From: Alphaproteobacteria bacterium
Lineage (GTDB): Bacteria; Pseudomonadota; Alphaproteobacteria; UBA8366
Direction of reading: 5' to 3'
DNA length: 64,000 bases
Assembly: GCA_009377445.1 (NCBI GenBank)
Contig: WHUA01000013.1
Location: forward strand, 62,001 to 126,000
The notes below the pieces were generated by a model that saw only the letters and a program-made list of their open reading frames with translations, did not search any database and was not told the DNA's origin. Of the stretch, positions 43,020 to 51,369 are shown one piece after another; position 1 is the first letter of the stretch; every line of letters starts with the position of its first letter. The position numbers and the translations under genes were made by a program.

Positions 43020-44195
43020 CTAGGTTGGCAATTCGATGCGTCTAGTAACACGACAGGGTGGGAAGCCCCAGCTCGGGAAATAGGCGCACTGTGGTATCGG
43101 AATGTCGGCGCCGGCGACCACGAGCGTGATGTCCTCAGCATCCCGCAAGACGGGAATTGTTCCAACCTCGGCCGCTTCCAGCACCCAGGCGGGCCATCTG
43201 CGCTTTGCGCCGTTCCCGGTGTTCAGCCAGGATTCCCGCCAGTGGGCGGCCGGCATTCGCGCGTGCTCCCGCAGATGCGCCTTCACGTCGGCTTTGGAAT
43301 AACCGGCAGCGGCGAGTCGTCTCGCGACGAACGGGGCGAGGACCACCGCGACTTTGCCTTCGTGCAGCATCGTAAACCCGGACGCGGCGGACGCCATGAC
43401 GCTGGTCAGTTCCTTGAGCCCGCCGGTGACGTTGATCGCCGTCTCGGCGCGCAGCACGGTCACTGTGCTGGCGCCGGCTTCGTGTCCGAGCTCGACATGC
43501 AGCGGCTCCCAGGGGCTGGCGCCAGCATCCTCGGCGAAGCAAAGCGTGTAGCGCGCCGGCTGTCCCAGGCCGGCGAAGGAGACGACCACCGGCCAGCCAC
43601 CGCCAATATTATTCATAATCAGCCGGACAGCGCGCCCGACGCTCGCGTTGCCCTGCCAACCGGTTCCGAGCGCGCCGCAGCCGCCGTTGATCTCTAGGGT
43701 GCGTGCGATTGGACCGCTGACAATCAACAGCGGCGCCACGTTCTCGTCCGTCGTTTGCACGCCGCGGAGATTGAAATCCGGATCGGCAATCGCCTCGACC
43801 GCGGCGACAACGAGCGGCATGGACTCGGGAACGCAGCCGGCCATCACGGCGTTGGCGGCGATCTTCTCAACCGTCGCCATGCCGCCGAGCGGCTCCAGCA
43901 CGGCGACTTCCTCCTGCGCCGGCCGGCCACTGGCGCGGACGGTGGCCTCGACCCGACCCAGCGTCGGCGGGACGATGGGCAGGCCATCAGTCCAGCCCCG
44001 CCGGTAGAACAGCGCGTTTACCTCGGCAAAGGGATCGTTGCCGCGCACTACCTCCACCCGCTGGCGCGGGAAGACGCCGGCTAGCGGCCACTTCGCCGTC
44101 ATGCCCGCCTCCACGACGCGACGCGCCAGCGTGTCGTCGATCCATTCGCCCGAGCGCCGCTGGCCCGACGGCAGGAGGATCCAGAGCGCGTCCAT
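43020..44195 (-). CDS. Paralogue of the UGSC-protein C-terminal domain, function unknown
   Basis: A 391-residue protein that lacks the UGSC part but aligns over most of its length with the C-terminal domain of the selenoprotein encoded just upstream. Shared signatures: WTDGLPIVPPT (WSDGLPIVPPT in the partner), NAVMAGCVPESMPL (NGVMAGCRPEYMPV), IADPDFNL, and NASVGRAVRLIMNN (NTSVGRFWRLYLRN). The conserved MAGC cysteine is present in both. There is no signal peptide. The start is 9 bases after the selenoprotein stop, with GAGGCGG before ATG 44195, so the two are translationally linked. A heteromeric complex of the two is plausible; the reaction is not known. Confidence 0.8.
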   Translation of the reverse strand: MDALWILLPSGQRRSGEWIDDTLARRVVEAGMTAKWPLAGVFPRQRVEVVRGNDPFAEVNALFYRRGWTDGLPIVPPTLGRVEATVRASGRPAQEEVAVLEPLGGMATVEKIAANAVMAGCVPESMPLVVAAVEAIADPDFNLRGVQTTDENVAPLLIVSGPIARTLEINGGCGALGTGWQGNASVGRAVRLIMNNIGGGWPVVVSFAGLGQPARYTLCFAEDAGASPWEPLHVELGHEAGASTVTVLRAETAINVTGGLKELTSVMASAASGFTMLHEGKVAVVLAPFVARRLAAAGYSKADVKAHLREHARMPAAHWRESWLNTGNGAKRRWPAWVLEAAEVGTIPVLRDAEDITLVVAGADIPIPQCAYFPSWGFPPCRVTRRIELPT

Positions 44196-44204
44196 CCGCC
44201 TCGA

Positions 44205-45947
44205 TTACCGCGCCTTGGCTCGCGCGAGCTTGGTTGCCCAGTCCTTCGGCAGCTTTATCTGCTTCGCCACGGTGTAGCCGAGGATGCCGTTGTGCGAGAA
44301 GGTGTAGGCGTTGGTGCGTAGCAGGTCGCCTGAGACCGCGACCATGAAGTCGTCCGGCTCGAAGACGATCGGCACAAGCCGTTCCGGATCGTCGGACTCG
44401 TAGAATACCTTGGGGATCTTGCCGAGATTTGCCTGCTCCTTGAGGGATCGGATGGGATGATCCGTCCATTCGCCGAGATACGCCTCGAACTTTCGCGCCG
44501 GCAAGCGGGCGTGGTCGTAAAGATACTGCTTCACGTCCTGCTTCGACCAGCCGGCGCGGGCTAGCGTCTGCGCGAGGATCGGGCTCAGCACCAGGAGCGG
44601 CCGGAGCGTTCCCAGCGACGTGCCGACGGTGAAGACGAGCTGCCAGCCGTTCTGCTTCAGCACCGCGTCGGCGATATAGGGCATCATCCGCGCCGGCGTG
44701 TCGCCCGAGACCGAGGCGATCAGATCGCCGCCGGTATAGCGGGCGATCGTCACGGTATTGTCGCCGGCGGCGAATCCCATGTCGGCGCTGATCGGCTCCC
44801 AGCCGATCCTTTTCAGCACCTCCTCGTTCTCGGCCAGCACGACGCGCCAGGTGTTGCCGAAGGTCGCCTTGTCGTTCTGATGCAGCAGGAAGCCGGCGAC
44901 ATTGCGGAGGTAGAGCCGCCAGAACCGGCCGACCGAGGTGTTGGGCATGAATCCGTCCCGCAGCACGCCCTGCTCGTAATTGAAATTCAGCTCCTTGATG
45001 ATCGGGCCGTTGAGCGTGATGAGCGTCTCGCCGCCCGGCGTGTTTCCGCTGTGCTCGACGCCGTAATCCGGGTCGGCCATCGCCTCGGCGAGTGCAACGA
45101 GTACGGGCATGTATTCCGGCCGGCACCCCGCCATCACGCCGTTCACGGCGACGCTCCAGATCGTCGCCGCCCGGCTGTCGGGCAGCAGGATGCCGAGGAC
45201 CTCGTCCGGCTTGGGATCGGTGAAAGCCAGGAATTCCTCGATCTTTTCGAGGGTCGGCGGGACGATGGGGAGGCCGTCGCTCCACTGGTTCTCATAGAAC
45301 AGCCGGTTGACCTCTTCGAAGCTCCCTTCGAAGACGATCTCGCGCGGCGAGGGCTCGGTGATCGAGGCGGCTTCGGCGGGCTGCTCGATCAGGTTCGCCA
45401 GCACGGCGTCGCATGTGACCTCGCGGATGTTTCGCCGCAGTTCCTCGGTGCTCTGGGCGCCGACGTGGCCGGGCACGAGAGCGAGGGGGAGGTTCGGCAT
45501 GCCGAGGCCGACCGAGGTCGTGCCGGCTTGCCCGATGAAACCTTCGCAGACGAGGGACGCGCTCGGGACGCCCGCGTCTTCGGCAGCCGCACTTGCCCGC
45601 AGCACGGCGGGCGTGCAGCTGCCTCAGCAGCCCATGCCGGATATGACGGCGTCGACGCTCAATTCCGGAAAGCGCTTAACAAAGGAAGCGAGGATCGTGC
45701 GCTCGTCCTGGCCGTGCGTCGAGCCGAATTCCTTCCAACTCACGAAGCGGACGTCGGGATAACGCTTGCGCATATCCTCTTCCAGCATGGCGAAAATCTC
45801 GTCGCCGCGGAACAGGTAGTCCCATAGCTGGGCGACGGTCTTTCCGTTCAGCGTATCGAGCCGTTTGGCCAGGGGCTTCACTTGTAATTGCCGCTCACTC
45901 CGAGGCCACACGACGGCATAGCGGCCGCTATCATCCGTTTTCGCCAT
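44205..45947 (-). CDS. UGSC-family selenoprotein with in-frame UGA (Sec108)
   Basis: Two abutting minus-strand frames are one gene. From ATG 45947 (SD GGAAGGAG) the frame runs to TGA 45624-45626 and continues in the same register to 44205, giving 580 residues if the UGA is read as selenocysteine. The residues around it read SGMGC-Sec-GSCTPAVLRA, precisely where the UGSC (seleno)protein family has Cys or Sec. N-terminal signatures (AVVWPRSERQLQVKPLA, VAQLWDYLFRGDEIF, VRFVSWKEFGSTHG) and downstream VPSASLVCEGF show that similarity continues across the UGA. A strong hairpin follows the UGA. Residues about 205-580 are a second domain, shared with the next gene. Without Sec insertion the product stops at 107 residues. 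A TGC-to-TGA nonsense mutation is the alternative, but the hairpin argues against it. Confidence 0.88.
45582..45626 (-). promoter_or_regulatory. UGA plus bacterial SECIS stem-loop
   Basis: Reading the minus strand, UGA (45626-45624) is followed at once by a hairpin at 45623-45582: GGCAGC pairs with GCTGCC, GCAC with GTGC, GCCCGC with GCGGGC. That is 16 base pairs with one-base (T/G) and two-base (AA) interruptions and a 6-base apical loop CGTGCT. The loop begins 18 bases after the UGA and has G at its second position. SelB-type bacterial SECIS elements need a stem-loop right after the UGA with a G early in the apical loop at about this distance, so the fit is good. The stem lies within coding sequence, as expected in bacteria. 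Confidence 0.85.
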
Positions 45948-45976
45948 ATCGGTTGCTCCTTCCATCACACACTCGC

Positions 45977-47284
45977 CTACATCAAATTTGGCAGAAACAG
46001 GCTGATCTCGGGGAAGGCGATCAGCAGTGTCATGATCACGATCTCGCAGGCCAGAAACCAGCCGACGCCGCGGAACACGGTGCCGAGCGGCACCGCGTCG
46101 CCCACCACGCCCTTGACTACGTAAACGTTCAATCCGACCGGTGGTGTCAGCACACCGATCTCCAGATACTTCACCACTAGAACGCCGAGCCAGATCAGGT
46201 CGAGGTTGAGCGCCTGGAACATCGGCAGGAAAATCGGCAGGGTCAGGAGCATCAGGCCGAGCGGATCCAGAAACATCCCCAGCACCACGTAGACCGCCGA
46301 CATTGCAATCACCAGCGTCAGGGGATTGAGAGCGAGATCGCCGACCACCTTTTCGGTGACGAAGGCGGGTACCCCGGCGACCGCCAGGAACCGTGTCAGC
46401 AGGATTGCGCCGATGGCGATGAAGAGGATGGACGACGTGGTCCGCAAGGCTTCGGTGACGCTTTCCTTGAATACAGTCCAGTCCATGCGCTTCTGCGTTA
46501 TCGCGATGAAACAGGCGAGGAAGGCGCCGAAGGCGCCGGCCTCGCTCGGCGTCGCGACGCCACCGTAGATTCCCCCGATGACCCCGAGGATGAGAATAGG
46601 AAGCGGCCAGATCTTCCCGAGCGCCCGCCATTTCTCGTGACGGGTCGCCGAGGCGGGAAGCCGCGGCGCGAGGTTGGGATTCGCAATGCAGCGCAGCACG
46701 ATCATGATCGCGTAGATGGCCGCGGTCAGCAGCCCCGGCAGGAGGCCGGCGATGAGCAGCTTTCCGATCGGCTGCTCGGTATACCAGCCGTAAATGACGA
46801 ATGGAATGCTGGGTGGGATCAGCACGCCGAGAGTGCCGGCCGCCGCAATCGTGCCGGTGGCGAGCGCCTTGTCGTATTTCATCGCCAGCATCTCGGGGAT
46901 CGCCAGGCGTCCCATTGCCGCCGCGGTGGCGACACTCGAGCCCGATACCGCGGCAAATCCGGCGGATGCGAAGTTGCTCGCGACCGCGAGTCCGCCCGGC
47001 AATCGGTTGAACCAGAGCCTCGCCGCAGTGTAGAGGCCTCCAGTCAAGCCGCTGTGGTGGCAGAGCGCGCCCAGCAGAAGGAACATCGGCACCGCCGCCA
47101 GCGTCCAGTGCGCCGCAAAGTCGTAAGGCAATGTGCCCAATGCGCCGAATGCGGCGCTCGGCCCGCGAATAATGTAGATGCCGATGATCGAGACGCCGCC
47201 GAGGGTGACCGCGATCGGCACGCGCAGCGCCAGAAGGACCAGGACCAGGCCGAGTCCGGCAAAACCGACTTCGATCGGCGCCAT
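45977..47284 (-). CDS. dctM: TRAP transporter large permease, DctM subunit
   Basis: A 435-residue, roughly 12-helix membrane protein of the DctM/TrapT family that uses an ion gradient to import an organic acid delivered by the DctP protein. Signatures: FLLLGALCHHSGLTGGLYTAARLW, GGLAVASNFASAGFAAVSGSSVATAAAMG, AIPEMLAMKYDKALATGTIAAAGTLGVLIPPSIPFVIYG, ATPSEAGAFGAF and EIGVLTPPVGLNVYVVKG. Starts 3 bases after dctQ and ends 29 bases before the selenoprotein gene. Confidence 0.94.
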   Translation of the reverse strand: MAPIEVGFAGLGLVLVLLALRVPIAVTLGGVSIIGIYIIRGPSAAFGALGTLPYDFAAHWTLAAVPMFLLLGALCHHSGLTGGLYTAARLWFNRLPGGLAVASNFASAGFAAVSGSSVATAAAMGRLAIPEMLAMKYDKALATGTIAAAGTLGVLIPPSIPFVIYGWYTEQPIGKLLIAGLLPGLLTAAIYAIMIVLRCIANPNLAPRLPASATRHEKWRALGKIWPLPILILGVIGGIYGGVATPSEAGAFGAFLACFIAITQKRMDWTVFKESVTEALRTTSSILFIAIGAILLTRFLAVAGVPAFVTEKVVGDLALNPLTLVIAMSAVYVVLGMFLDPLGLMLLTLPIFLPMFQALNLDLIWLGVLVVKYLEIGVLTPPVGLNVYVVKGVVGDAVPLGTVFRGVGWFLACEIVIMTLLIAFPEISLFLPNLM

Positions 47285-47287
47285 GAG

Positions 47288-47833
47288 CTATTCCATCACT
47301 ATGGGGGCGGGTTTTACCGCCTCTGAGAGGCCCCGCCCGGTAAAGGCAGCGTGCAGATCACGGTAGGCATGCAGCGCCATATACAGCAGCATCGCGCCGC
47401 AACCCAATGTCAGGAACCATCGCGTCGGCCACACCGGAATATCGAAGAATACCGCATCCCAAGCTTCGAGGTCGCGCGTCTGGCGAATCGACTCGACGCC
47501 CGTCATCCAGGTGAGGACGCCGACATAGCAGAGCCCGAGCAGTTTTGCGAAGCCGTCGATTGCCGCAATGCGGCGCGGCGCCAAATGTTGCGTGAAGACT
47601 TCGACGAAGATCTGGCCGTGGTTCCGCTCGACCGCCCCGAGCGGCAGGAAGACGGCCGCCACCATGTAGTAGTAGGAGACGATTTCCAACGTGCCCTGAA
47701 TGGGCAGATTGAAGATGTATTTCATCAATACGTCGAGCGATACGTGCACCATCATCAGGGTGATGCACACGCCCGCGATCGCCATCAACGCCGTCGTGAG
47801 AGCGCCAATCGATTTTTCTAGGACCGTTTCCAT
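47288..47833 (-). CDS. dctQ: TRAP transporter small permease, DctQ subunit
   Basis: A 181-residue four-helix membrane protein. Typical DctQ features: GTLEIVSYYYMVAAVFLPLGAVERNHGQIFVEVF, a conserved central block, and helices at about 13-38, 48-66, 90-112 and 132-152. It pairs with DctM to form the membrane part of the carrier. It follows dctP after 36 bases and precedes dctM by 3. Confidence 0.92.
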   Translation of the reverse strand: METVLEKSIGALTTALMAIAGVCITLMMVHVSLDVLMKYIFNLPIQGTLEIVSYYYMVAAVFLPLGAVERNHGQIFVEVFTQHLAPRRIAAIDGFAKLLGLCYVGVLTWMTGVESIRQTRDLEAWDAVFFDIPVWPTRWFLTLGCGAMLLYMALHAYRDLHAAFTGRGLSEAVKPAPIVME

Positions 47834-47869
47834 CGGCGCTCCCCCGTTATCGCCAAGAGAACCCGCCGA

Positions 47870-48976
47870 TCAAGGCTTCAGCTTGCTGAAGATTTCCTTT
47901 TCCAGCGCCGCCTCGAACTTCGCAGGATCGCCCTTGATGTCGCCGACGATCTTCTCCCACTTCACGAGGCTTTCCTTGAAACGGGCCATCATCTTGTCCG
48001 CATCCTTGACGCCGTCCTTCTTCGCCTTTTCGAGGATGCGCGCGTTCTCTTCCGTGGCGTAGGCGGTGAAAGCGGCGACCATCTTCTCGTCGGGCTTTAC
48101 GAACGCGATCTTTTTCTCTTCCGCTATCTTCCGTGCGTACTCGTTCTCGGCGATGTAGATCTCCGACAGTTCGGCCACCAGCTTCGCCAGATTCTTGATG
48201 ATGATTTGCCTTTCGGAAGGCTTGAGCTCGTCCCAGACCGATTGCTTCATGTTGAAGAACGGGATGCCGTGGTAGACGCCCATCGGCATGTCGACGATGC
48301 TCTTGATCAAGTCGGCCAGATTGTAGGACTGCAGCCATCCTGGCGCGCCCAACACGCAATCGAGCTGACCGCGTTGCAATCCTTCGTAGATTTCGCTCGC
48401 GGTGAGGTTGACCGGAACCGCGCCCAGTTTCAGGGCCAGGAAGTTATAACCGCCGGCCGTGCGTACCTTCAGGCCCTTGACGTCGTCCGTCGTCTTGATC
48501 GGCTTGACGCACATCAGCGAATAGGTGGCGGTTGCGTAGTAGGCGAGCGGCTTCACGCCGTTCTTCTTGAGCTCGGCGGCACAGCCCGGGCAATGGAACA
48601 GTTCCATCTCGTTCGCTGCACCGGCGGTCGCCATCGTGTCCGGCGCGAACATCGCGCCGATCACGGCGCCCATCGGCAAATTGCTCGGCATGTATCCGGG
48701 ATTGATGAAAGCGGAGTCGACCAGGCCGTCGCGTACGATGTTCAGCGCGGCCTTGCCGCCGCCCATCGAGCCTCCAGGGAAGGTTTCGAAGGTCAGTGAG
48801 CCGTTGGTTTCCTTGGTAATCCGCGCGAAGAATTTGTCGAGCGCCTGGTGAACCGGATGGTTTGCGGAGAGGAAACTCGAGTAGGTCAGCTTGCGCGCAT
48901 GAGCAGGCGCGGCAATCAATGCAATGACGAACAGGCCAACCGCAAACGCTGCTGTTCCACGGAAAATTGTGGCCAT
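47870..48976 (-). CDS. dctP: TRAP transporter solute-binding protein, DctP subunit
   Basis: A 368-residue periplasmic binding protein with signal peptide (TAAFAVGLFVIALIAAPAHA). The DctP fold is shown by YSSFLSANHPVHQALDKFF, FETFPGGSMGGGKAALNIVRDGLVDSAFI, and the ligand-Arg region KGLKVRTAGGYNFLALKLGAVPVNLTASEIYEGLQRGQLDC. It has four Cys, including FHCPGCAAEL. ATG 48976 (MATIFRGT) is preceded by GGGAGG; the frame extends to 48991. It is first in the six-gene operon, so its ligand is presumably the substrate (or precursor) of the UGSC proteins. A TATAAT (49018-49023, minus) could be the -10 box, without an obvious -35. Confidence 0.92.
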   Translation of the reverse strand: MATIFRGTAAFAVGLFVIALIAAPAHARKLTYSSFLSANHPVHQALDKFFARITKETNGSLTFETFPGGSMGGGKAALNIVRDGLVDSAFINPGYMPSNLPMGAVIGAMFAPDTMATAGAANEMELFHCPGCAAELKKNGVKPLAYYATATYSLMCVKPIKTTDDVKGLKVRTAGGYNFLALKLGAVPVNLTASEIYEGLQRGQLDCVLGAPGWLQSYNLADLIKSIVDMPMGVYHGIPFFNMKQSVWDELKPSERQIIIKNLAKLVAELSEIYIAENEYARKIAEEKKIAFVKPDEKMVAAFTAYATEENARILEKAKKDGVKDADKMMARFKESLVKWEKIVGDIKGDPAKFEAALEKEIFSKLKP

Positions 48977-49383
48977 TGTGTATCCTCCCAAAGGATCGCT
49001 GCGGTGATGGCAGCCTTATTATATGGCTTTCCCCGGCCGGCCCGGCCGAATGATCAACCGTGAGTCTACACTCTGTTTCCGCATCGTCAAAATTCGCCTT
49101 TGCGTGCGGGGCGGGGGTCGGCGGCCATCCCAACGACGCTTGCCGAAATCGGGAGGCGGGAAGCGCGTGCGGTCGACCGCAAGCCCATCGCAGGCGTGGC
49201 ATTCGTCACCGACGGTGATCCGATCGAGATCCACACCATAGCGACTTCGGTGCTTGCAAGATGGGAGACATCATCGATCTGGCATTATTCGACTGGGCAA
49301 GTTTGCAGCTATGCCCAAAGCGCATCCAATCCCTTTGGAAGTCCTCTCGCAGGATATCGCGCAGACAAGGGCAGTCGGCGCAT
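48977..49383. other. Promoter region of the TRAP-UGSC operon and gene-free spacer
   Basis: About 400 bases upstream of dctP up to the TauD remnant. Contains TATAAT on the minus strand (49018-49023) and a GGCCGGCCCGGCCG self-complementary run (about 49035-49048). Beyond 49080 I recognise no gene; open frames in both directions lack family resemblance. Confidence 0.4.
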
Positions 49384-49824
49384 CTACGCAACGTCGAGAG
49401 GCGTAACCCCATCTTCACTCATCGCGACGACGCCGGCGGGCCGGCCGCTTGGAGTCGTTGCGCGATATCGTTCGTAAAATGCCTTGGGCAGCGGCCATCC
49501 GCCGGGAACAGCAAGCCAGAGCCGAAGAAGGTGCCGCTTGCGCTCGGGCTCCGGGTAGTCTTCGTATCCGGTGCGAGAATGCATCGTCGTCAGATTGTTG
49601 ACGAACTGGATATCACCTGGATCGAACGTGATGTCGAGGCGGAACTCGGGACGGGTTGCAAGTTCGCTGACCATCTCCAGGGCGTCCATTTGCGACCGGC
49701 TAAGCCGCGGCCGTTCCGGAAAGCGCTGTGCCGATTCGACGAAGCGGCGCACGAAACAAACGATCAACCGCCCTTGGTGGCGACTGAACACCGGCAGCGC
49801 ATAGTATGGCTTGCAGCCTTCCGG
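49384..49824 (-). pseudogene. C-terminal fragment of a TauD/TfdA-like dioxygenase
   Basis: The frame encodes CKPYYALPVFSRHQGRLIVC, LSRSQMDALEMVSELA, DPGDIQFVNNLTTMHSRTGYEDYPEPERKRHLLRLWLAV-type sequence (the distal His of TTMHSRTGY and the Arg of RKRHLLRLW are the last metal and 2-oxoglutarate ligands), and a normal C-terminus. The N-terminal half with the HxD motif is missing; before about 49824 the frame is basic, non-homologous sequence. It is therefore a remnant. Confidence 0.7.
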
Positions 49825-49837
49825 CACCTGTGCATCG

Positions 49838-50100
49838 CGCCCTTCCTGGCCGCCTTCATCCAGTCGTTGGTCCCCACGCCGGTCCTTACGTCGCGGAACT
49901 TGATTGTAATCCTGCCGGCGATCTATCTCCTGCTCGCCCGTGGCGTCTGTGCCATGCCCTATCGAGCCGTTCCTGCCCAATGGTGCGGCGTTGTCATCCT
50001 GAGCCAGTCATACCAGATCGAGGATTACCTCACCGAGATCGGTAAAGAGCGGTTCGATCAAGCGGCTTCCTATGTCTTAGCCCAAGCTGGCCAACCGTCA
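49838..50100 (+). pseudogene. Fragment of a GT39-type membrane glycosyltransferase C-terminus
   Basis: A frame with no proper start reads FLAAFIQSLVPTPVLTSRNL, IVILPAIYLLLARGV and ERFDQAASYVLAQAG. 'RNLIV.LPA.YLLLARG' followed by a helical 'QWREAA.YV' segment is the C-terminal pattern of PMT/ArnT-like membrane glycosyltransferases. All upstream helices are absent; the sequence lies between the TauD fragment and the esterase gene. Confidence 0.4.
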
Positions 50101-50129
50101 ACACATTGCGCGGCCTCGCCGCCCGAGCG

Positions 50130-51053
50130 ATGCCGGCCACTCCCGATATTGGGATAGGTGGGGTTCCGCGGCCCGCTCCCGATCCTCTACCCGACGGCGC
50201 CTCCTTCACGACGGAGTGCTACACCAATGCGGCCGGGACACGTGCCTACAAGCTCTACGTTCCCAGCAACCGCACTAGCCAACGGCTTCCGCTTATCCTG
50301 ATGCTGCACGGTTGCACCCAGTCGCCCGACGACTTCGCTGCCGGCACTCGAATGAACACGCTCGCCGAGGAGCACGGCTGTTTGGTGGCGTACCCAGCAC
50401 AACCCTCTTCGGCCAACGCCCAGAAGTGCTGGAACTGGTTCAGCCCAAACGATCAGCGGCGCGATCAGGGCGAGCCCTCCCTGATCGCTGGCATCACGCG
50501 GCAGATCATGCGTGTCCATCCGGTGGACTCGAGCCGCGTCTACATCGCGGGGCTCTCGGCTGGCGGGGCGGCGGCGGCCATTATGGGCGCCGCGTATCCT
50601 GACCTCTATGCGGCGGTTGGTGTGCATTCCGGTTTGCCCGCCGGAGCCGCTCGCGACCTTCCCTCCGCCTTTACCGCTATGCGTGAGGGGGCCCCGGGCG
50701 CCTGTCAGCGCAGCCGCTTTGTCCCGATGATCGTCTTCCACGGTGACCAGGACGAGATCGTCCATCCCCGCAACGGGGATGCGGTTGTCGCCCAGTCAAC
50801 GGCGTCTGCAAACGGGCTGAGATCAACCGTGCAGCGCGGTCAAACCGCCAGGGGCCATGCCTACAGCCGTATGGTCTACGCAGACGCCTCCGGTTGGACG
50901 CTCTGCGAACAATGGACGATCCACGGAGCCGGGCACGCTTGGGCTGGGGGCAGTACATCCGGCTCCTACACGGATCCTCGGGGGCCAGACGCCTCGCGGG
51001 AGATGCTGCGTTTCTTCTTGGAGCACCGGCATGCCAGCGCCAACCCGCTTTAG
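50130..51053 (+). CDS. PHB-depolymerase-family (Esterase_phd) esterase
   Basis: A 307-residue alpha/beta hydrolase of the poly(3-hydroxybutyrate) depolymerase / feruloyl-esterase-like family. LMLHGCTQSPDDFAAGTRMN is the oxyanion region, the nucleophile is in RVYIAGLSAGGAAAA, the acid in FHGDQDEIVHPRN and the base in WTIHGAGHAWAGG; SYTDPRGPDASREMLRFFLEH ends the protein. Relatives usually have about 80-100 extra N-terminal residues; here similarity starts around RPAPDPLPDGASF, so the 5' end may have been lost next to the GT39 fragment. The start (ATG 50130 or TTG 50106) is uncertain. No signal peptide is seen. Confidence 0.8.
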   Translation: MPATPDIGIGGVPRPAPDPLPDGASFTTECYTNAAGTRAYKLYVPSNRTSQRLPLILMLHGCTQSPDDFAAGTRMNTLAEEHGCLVAYPAQPSSANAQKCWNWFSPNDQRRDQGEPSLIAGITRQIMRVHPVDSSRVYIAGLSAGGAAAAIMGAAYPDLYAAVGVHSGLPAGAARDLPSAFTAMREGAPGACQRSRFVPMIVFHGDQDEIVHPRNGDAVVAQSTASANGLRSTVQRGQTARGHAYSRMVYADASGWTLCEQWTIHGAGHAWAGGSTSGSYTDPRGPDASREMLRFFLEHRHASANPL

Positions 51054-51369
51054 GAATGGGCGTGGCGTTCTTGCTCGGCCGGAACTGATTGGATTATTAC
51101 CGTACTTTGAGCTTCGCAGGCTTCACGGAGCACCACCTGCCCTCAGCCTTGGAAGACTGCGGCCATACGGTAATTGTCATTGATGGAACGTTGGCGGCGC
51201 GTTGCTATGGTGCCGGCCCCTGACGAGACCTGGCTTAGAGCCGCAGGCAGCGGCAGGCAGTCCAGTTACCTAAGCCCGGACGTGCGGACGACGTCAAATC
51301 CCGATCGCTGACGAATGGACGGCTTCTTTCACGGCCGTTGAAGCCGGTGCACAAGTGACATTTCAGCAC
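51054..51369. other. Gene-free spacer between esterase and ccdA
   Basis: About 315 bases between convergent genes. ATTACCGTA (about 51097-51105) and TACGGTAAT (about 51167-51175) are inverted copies 60 bases apart. I recognise no gene or clear terminator. Confidence 0.35.

Noticed and set aside
44205..45626. Reading the UGSC gene as a simple pseudogene with a premature TGA
   Set aside because: The TGA is exactly at the Sec/Cys position of the family, no other frame damage exists over 580 codons, and a SECIS-like hairpin follows. Selenocysteine fits better, though selA/B/C are not in the window.
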